A stretch of 64,000 nt of DNA. Origin: CAG-1031 sp964391735 (GTDB lineage: Bacteria > Bacteroidota > Bacteroidia > Bacteroidales > Muribaculaceae). Where the stretch lies: contig CAYMNF010000003.1 of the NCBI GenBank assembly GCA_964391735.1, positions 6,205 to 70,204 of the forward strand, in the 5' to 3' direction. Below the pieces are notes generated by a model. That model was given only the letters and a program-made list of their open reading frames with translations, made no database searches and was not told where the DNA came from. The translations under genes and the position numbers were made by a program. Positions 60,101 through 64,000 of the stretch are shown piece after piece. Position 1 is the first letter of the stretch; every line of letters starts with the position of its first letter.

Positions 60101-60410
60101 TAACGAAACGCGGGTCCCCGAATCGGGAGAACGTCGGCAAAACGCCCCGTTCGCGGGAGCCGAGCGCCCGCCCGTTCCCGCGTCAACGCGGGGGGAGATT
60201 CGGCACGGTCGCGTTGAAGGGCGGGTATTGTTCGACCAATAAATTGGTCGCAGGCAGAGACAAAAATTTTCCGTGGGTTTCACCCACGGCTACGATATTC
60301 AACCGCTACGCGGTTGCAATGTCGGCCGCGTAATGCGCTGGAAATCAGTGGTTTTGTATGGCAAATGACAATACCCGTGCGTCCCACGTTCGGGTATTGT
60401 CTTTGGGGGA
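60101..60410. repeat. Truncated type 1 element with adjoining type 2 fragment
   Basis: At 60222-60250 is the 29-bp end CGGGTATTG-TTCG-ACCAATAA and its hairpin. It is followed by the hairpins CCGTGGGTTTCACCCACGG (60271-60289) and CAACCGCTACGCGGTTG (60300-60316). The right hairpin end is missing; only CAATACCCG (60369-60377) remains. GCGTCCCACGTTCGGGTATTG follows. The GC-rich part 60101-60221 has no gene. Confidence 0.65.
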
Positions 60411-60474
60411 TGCGAATAATGTTGTGTTAATGTTTATTAACTAAACGGGGGTGGGGGCGTTTGTAACTTGTTTG

Positions 60475-60495
60475 TATATTTGTACCTTAATTTTG
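60475..60495 (+). promoter_or_regulatory. Two overlapping -7 box candidates before the secreted repeat protein gene
   Basis: TATATTTG (60475-60482) and TAATTTTG (60488-60495) both match TAnnTTTG. Neither has a clear -33 partner. The leader would be about 95-110 nt. Confidence 0.4.
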
Positions 60496-60593
60496 GAGAC
60501 GGATTTTTGCGGCCATTTTTTCTTGAAAAAATCCGCTATGTTGCTTTTAGAAATAGAATTAACTTTACTCAAATCACTCATTTATAATAAATC

Positions 60594-62504
60594 ATGAAGA
60601 GATATATTCAGATATATTTTCTCTGTTTAGTTGGTACTCTTCTATGCGGCTTGACTGCGAGTGCCAATAATTCTGATTATTACGCAAAAGCCACGGCAAA
60701 AGTTGGCCCCACAGGTTGCGGCAAGGTGTATGCCTCAACGAGCTCGGATGCGCCTGCATCGTCAGCCTTTGCTGAGGAGTCGTCGGCCACCGGCAGTACA
60801 AGTTCTTCTTCAAGTCCTGCCACGGTGACATTGTATCTCCACGCGCAGCCTGACGAGGGGTATATGTTAGATTATTGGGAAGATGAAAGCGGTACGAACA
60901 AAGGGTCTACCACTACCCTGGCAGTTCCAATCAAAAGTAGCAGTACCTCCTCGAGCTCACCTGCCACCGCTACTTACACAGCATATTTCTGCGCAAGATC
61001 AGCTGTTACAGTTGTGTCAAATATGCCCGGGGTGGGCACCGTGTCAATCGATAAGTTGAAAAACGCAATTGGCGATAAAGTGACGGTGACTACAACGATG
61101 AAGAATTTCTCAGGCAGTTATCAAGTCATAAATCATTCTGCCAAATTCCTTGGTTGGTATGATGGGGATGGCAATTGTGTCTCAACCGACACCAAATACA
61201 CTTTTACTGTTGAGAAACCGATGGACCTGACGGCCCGCTATGATTTCCCGAAAATCGAGAACGGCGGATATTATCGCATTTTAAGCTTTACCGGGCGTGC
61301 CATGACGGTAATCGGTAAATTCTCATTCTCCACGAGCAATTATACACAGATGAAGAAGGCACTGTGCTATACCACCCCGTCAGATTACGTATACAGTATT
61401 GAAGGAGGGAAGGCACACAATGTCCTTTACTGGAGCTGTCTTGAGAAGAAAGAGGTCGAATCCATGCCGGGGACGGTTATCCGCCTGACGGGCAACCTTG
61501 ATGAAAAGAACAATATCCTTTCAAACGCAATCGCCTCATCGCAGGGAACGGATACCCATGCAATGACCAGTACGTATTTCACTATACAGACGCATCAGGA
61601 CTCGCCGGCATATTATTGGATTTCAGTTGGCAGCAATGCATTGAAATTCAAGACCGACAATACAAAGACTATAGAGTATAACGGGCAGACATATGAAAAC
61701 GTCCCTGAGGGATATATCGAGGTGGGTAAACATACGACTGGTTCGGGATATGCCTACGAGCTTTGGGCACTTGTGCCTATAGATGAGGAGCATATTGACG
61801 AAAACTGGTTTGGCGCTCATCCCGATGAGGAGATGAAGGAGGTCGCTGCCGACGGCCAAGAGTGGTATTGGGCATCGATGTATACCGCCTTCCCCTATCA
61901 GTGCTACGAGGAAGATGGTGTGGAGGCATACTATATCAGCAGTGGAACCACCCCCGCCATCCATAGCGACGGCTCGGTATGGCTTGAGCTTGTGCAGATT
62001 GAGGACGGCATTGTGCCGGCCAACACCGCAGTGCTGCTGCGATGCAAGGATGCCACATCGGCAAAAGGTAACCGCCTTATCCCCATCAATGATATCGACA
62101 GCCCCATCCCGGCGTTGGAAGACAATCGCCTCCACGGCGAGTTTCAGTTGCTTTCAAGTGCTTCGGCAACCCATGGCGACGCAACGTTCAAGAGCTCGAC
62201 AATGCGCATCTTCGGCGCAAACTCAGACGGCGTAATCGGTTTCTACAAGCTTGCTGAAGGCACCGTGCTTGCCGCCAACAACGCATGGCTTGATATTGCT
62301 GACTTTGCTGAGGAGTTAAAAAAAGCGCCTATGCGCATCGTCCCCTCAGGCTTCTCAGGCATCGAGGAGGTAGTTGTTGACGACCAACAGCCCGCCGATG
62401 AGAAAGAGGACGTTATCTACGATCTTAACGGCCGCCGCGTGTACCGGTGCGAGCCCGGCAAGATCTACATCATCAACGGCAAGAAAGTGCTCAAGCTGCA
62501 GTGA
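60594..62504 (+). CDS. Secreted protein with bacterial repeat (InlB B-repeat-like) domains
   Basis: The 636-residue protein has a signal peptide (LLCGLTASANN, about residues 1-24). Two InlB-B-repeat-like segments follow (about 79-135 with AQPDEGYMLDYWEDE and 138-216 with FLGWYDGDGN and VEKPMDLTARYDF). Ser-rich linkers near 48-76 and 114-124 interrupt the first; both carry SSSSPAT. The middle (about 222-600) is an uncharacterised extracellular region with GGYYRILSFTGRAM and LWALVPIDEEH. The C-terminus, IYDLNGRRVYRC then IYIINGKKVLKLQ, is like a short type-A sorting tail. It lies between REP fragments. Function unknown; likely on the surface or exported. Confidence 0.75.
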   Translation: MKRYIQIYFLCLVGTLLCGLTASANNSDYYAKATAKVGPTGCGKVYASTSSDAPASSAFAEESSATGSTSSSSSPATVTLYLHAQPDEGYMLDYWEDESGTNKGSTTTLAVPIKSSSTSSSSPATATYTAYFCARSAVTVVSNMPGVGTVSIDKLKNAIGDKVTVTTTMKNFSGSYQVINHSAKFLGWYDGDGNCVSTDTKYTFTVEKPMDLTARYDFPKIENGGYYRILSFTGRAMTVIGKFSFSTSNYTQMKKALCYTTPSDYVYSIEGGKAHNVLYWSCLEKKEVESMPGTVIRLTGNLDEKNNILSNAIASSQGTDTHAMTSTYFTIQTHQDSPAYYWISVGSNALKFKTDNTKTIEYNGQTYENVPEGYIEVGKHTTGSGYAYELWALVPIDEEHIDENWFGAHPDEEMKEVAADGQEWYWASMYTAFPYQCYEEDGVEAYYISSGTTPAIHSDGSVWLELVQIEDGIVPANTAVLLRCKDATSAKGNRLIPINDIDSPIPALEDNRLHGEFQLLSSASATHGDATFKSSTMRIFGANSDGVIGFYKLAEGTVLAANNAWLDIADFAEELKKAPMRIVPSGFSGIEEVVVDDQQPADEKEDVIYDLNGRRVYRCEPGKIYIINGKKVLKLQ

Positions 62505-62520
62505 CGGGTCGGCACCCGGT

Positions 62521-62550
62521 CGGCACGGTCGCGGTGCGGGGCGGGTATTG
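62521..62550. repeat. Stray fragment of the 60.2-kb repeat
   Basis: CGGCACGGTCGCG followed by TG and GGGCGGGTATTG matches 60201-60230 apart from a few changes. It lies 16 bp after the stop of the secreted protein gene. Confidence 0.5.
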
Positions 62551-62575
62551 ACCTTGGGTGTAGATTATTGAAAAA

Positions 62576-62605
62576 CAACACATTACACCACGGGGTAATG
62601 TGTTG
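62576..62605 (-). terminator. Hairpin terminator (second of a tandem pair)
   Basis: CAACACATTAC pairs with GTAATGTGTTG (11 bp, 8-nt loop). On the minus strand a TTTTTC run follows. Confidence 0.65.
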
Positions 62606-62619
62606 TAAAACAAAAAATT

Positions 62620-62662
62620 AACCTCGTTTGGGTTGGCCGGGACGGGTTACCCAAACGAGGTT
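62620..62662 (-). terminator. Hairpin terminator (first of a tandem pair)
   Basis: AACCTCGTTTGGG pairs with CCCAAACGAGGTT (13 bp, 17-nt loop). On the minus strand TAATTTTTTGTTTT follows. It ends the DUF805 gene transcript. Confidence 0.75.
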
Positions 62663-62681
62663 GTGCATTACCCCAGCGGGG

Positions 62682-63959
62682 TTACATCTCTGAAAATGTG
62701 ACGTAGGAATCTTTTTGAGATTTGCCCCATTTTCCTTCGTAGCGAATTTTCCCGTAGCTGTTCTCGCTGACTACCGGGAAGAGTATCCACTCTGACTTGG
62801 TGTTATCATGGCCTAACTGGATATATAGACCGTCATCTTGGCGGATATAACCGTTGAAGTCAAGATTTGTGCCGTTCTCGTTGTGATAACGCCCGTGGAT
62901 GGTGCCATCTTCAGTTATCCATCCCTCCATGGAGATGTTGTCGTTGCCGATCATTCCCTTGCCCTCAATGGGGACATTGGTGGAACCGGTTTCATTGAAC
63001 AGCTGCACCATTTTCTTGTCAGACCCCATGCGTAAGGGCACTAACTGAAATGTAAAATAATTTGGGCGAGCCGGGGCGATGTCTGTCAAGGAGGGGGCAC
63101 CGGTGGAATCAGTATAATCTTCTTCAACAACAGCTTCCGCCTCCTCTACAGGATAAGCGTATTCCTCCTCGTCAACAACTTCAAATGACCCATCATCATA
63201 GCTTTCGAAATTGTATGCGCTGTCGCCACCAAATGTATGGTGCAGGGCTTTCACACAGAAGACAATGCCGAGCACAACCAGGGCAGCGCACACGGCGGTC
63301 ACAATCCAGTCGGGCAACTGCCATTTCCCGGGCTCCTCAGTGTCCTCATACGCTGATCTCTTACATAAGTATATCAAGATAATAATGGGTCCCACGATGG
63401 GGATCAAGCCCAAAAGAATCTGCCAAGGGTTTATCCCGGCATCGCGCAGACGGCGTACACACAAAGCCAACCCGGGAATAACAAGTGCCAACTGAATGAC
63501 TCCGCCCACAATTGAGCCGGCTAAGATGCCACCCATACCCATTGAGCAGAGCAGCATAACAAGTCCGCAGAATCCCGCACCAAGAATCGCGGTGGCGAGA
63601 TAGGTAAGCCAGAAGGATTTACGTGAGGTATACCCCTTGAAGTCGGCGTACCGGCGAATGTAGGGATTTACAAAATACGCTTTAAAGAACGAGGGAAAAT
63701 CCCCGGTGCTTGCAATTATCGGCTCCACATCCGGGGTGGGCTCAGCGGGAGCCGGCGGAACCGGTTGCGTGGGAGGGACAGCCGGTTGAGCCGGCGTTAC
63801 AGGTGGCGGTACAACAGCAGGTTGAGGGGCCGCCGAGACGGCAGGTGAGGAAGTTGTGCTTTTGATGTCGACCTCTTCAAGCCACTCTCCGCAGAAGCGG
63901 CACTTCTTAGCCGTAGCCGCTATCTCTTCCCCGCAAAACGGGCATTTCTTTTTCTCCAT
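62682..63959 (-). CDS. Zinc-ribbon / DUF805 membrane protein with C-terminal extracytoplasmic domain
   Basis: The 425-residue protein begins with a zinc ribbon (CPFCGEEIAATAKKCRFCGEW; four Cys). A Pro/Ala-rich linker (about 38-80) and a DUF805 membrane domain (about 90-212) follow, with YADFKGYTSRKSFWLTYL and LCVRRLRDAGINPW. One more membrane segment lies near 225-245. An acidic stretch rich in Glu, Tyr and Val leads to a C-terminal beta-rich domain (about 300-425) with SMEGWITEDGTIHGRYHNEN. The combination suggests a membrane protein with a cytoplasmic zinc ribbon and an exported sensor-like domain. Function is unknown. Two tandem terminators follow. The 41 bp after its start to the window end show no promoter. 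Confidence 0.8.
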   Translation of the reverse strand: MEKKKCPFCGEEIAATAKKCRFCGEWLEEVDIKSTTSSPAVSAAPQPAVVPPPVTPAQPAVPPTQPVPPAPAEPTPDVEPIIASTGDFPSFFKAYFVNPYIRRYADFKGYTSRKSFWLTYLATAILGAGFCGLVMLLCSMGMGGILAGSIVGGVIQLALVIPGLALCVRRLRDAGINPWQILLGLIPIVGPIIILIYLCKRSAYEDTEEPGKWQLPDWIVTAVCAALVVLGIVFCVKALHHTFGGDSAYNFESYDDGSFEVVDEEEYAYPVEEAEAVVEEDYTDSTGAPSLTDIAPARPNYFTFQLVPLRMGSDKKMVQLFNETGSTNVPIEGKGMIGNDNISMEGWITEDGTIHGRYHNENGTNLDFNGYIRQDDGLYIQLGHDNTKSEWILFPVVSENSYGKIRYEGKWGKSQKDSYVTFSEM

Positions 63960-64000
63960 ATTCGGTTATCTGCAATTTGAAATTACTCTCCCTGGAGTTC

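Overview
The window is chromosomal DNA of a Bacteroidota bacterium, order Bacteroidales. The gene set fits best with a gut relative of Muribaculaceae, but the family is an inference. The evidence is a SusC/SusD/SusE/SusF-type operon, a short primary sigma factor without region 1.1, a lipoprotein TamA variant next to TamB, a BtuG-like surface beta-propeller, DUF5683 and DUF6155 proteins, and many copies of the Bacteroidota promoter pattern TTTG-N19-21-TAnnTTTG. Shine-Dalgarno sequences are not prominent. Genes are dense and mostly in short operons. One tRNA (Leu, anticodon UAG) is present. I saw no CRISPR array, prophage, conjugative element or DDE transposase.

Layout: 1-6 kb holds the end of a polysaccharide flippase, a gamma-carbonic-anhydrase-like protein, rlmH, prs and a DPP5-like secreted peptidase. 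6-14.7 kb (minus) is an envelope operon: sugar nucleotidyltransferase, yidD, tamB and a TamL-type lipoprotein. 14.7-16.1 kb has rfbC and a HAD phosphatase, then the tRNA. 16.5-23.8 kb (minus) is a SusCDEF-like glycan-binding operon without enzymes. 24-32 kb has pta-ackA, a 54-residue protein, a CotH-family secreted protein, a thioesterase, dprA, a nucleoside phosphorylase and a DUF4136 lipoprotein. 32-41 kb (minus) has a DUF1015/membrane/CapA operon and a four-gene operon with an FAD oxidoreductase, a BtuB-like receptor, a BtuG-like propeller and a further lipoprotein. 41-54.2 kb (plus) has an ABC-2 exporter, rpoD, a shortened TatD, parA-parB, DUF5683, a LysM lytic transglycosylase, rarA, a PpiD-like foldase and rnpA.

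From 54.2 to 62.6 kb the character changes. Gene density drops and the intergenic DNA is packed with palindromic repeats around an intact-looking REP-associated tyrosine transposase (RAYT). Two repeat families are visible. One has a CGACCAAT-AA-ATTGGTCG hairpin flanking a CCGTGGGT-ACCCACGG hairpin. The other is built on CCGCGAACGTAGGGAC and its inverse. Fragments of both lie further out, at 16.2, 60.2 and 62.5 kb. This RAYT/REPIN-like system is the most unusual part of the window. Embedded in it are a glycosyltransferase, an 868-residue secreted protein with four tandem CBM26-like modules, and a secreted protein with bacterial repeat domains.

Other points for a second look: -7 boxes that almost touch start codons (possible leaderless mRNAs), DnaA-box-like direct repeats upstream of parA, an 18-bp palindrome just downstream of the susC -7 box, and a B12-type uptake operon with no room for a cobalamin riboswitch.
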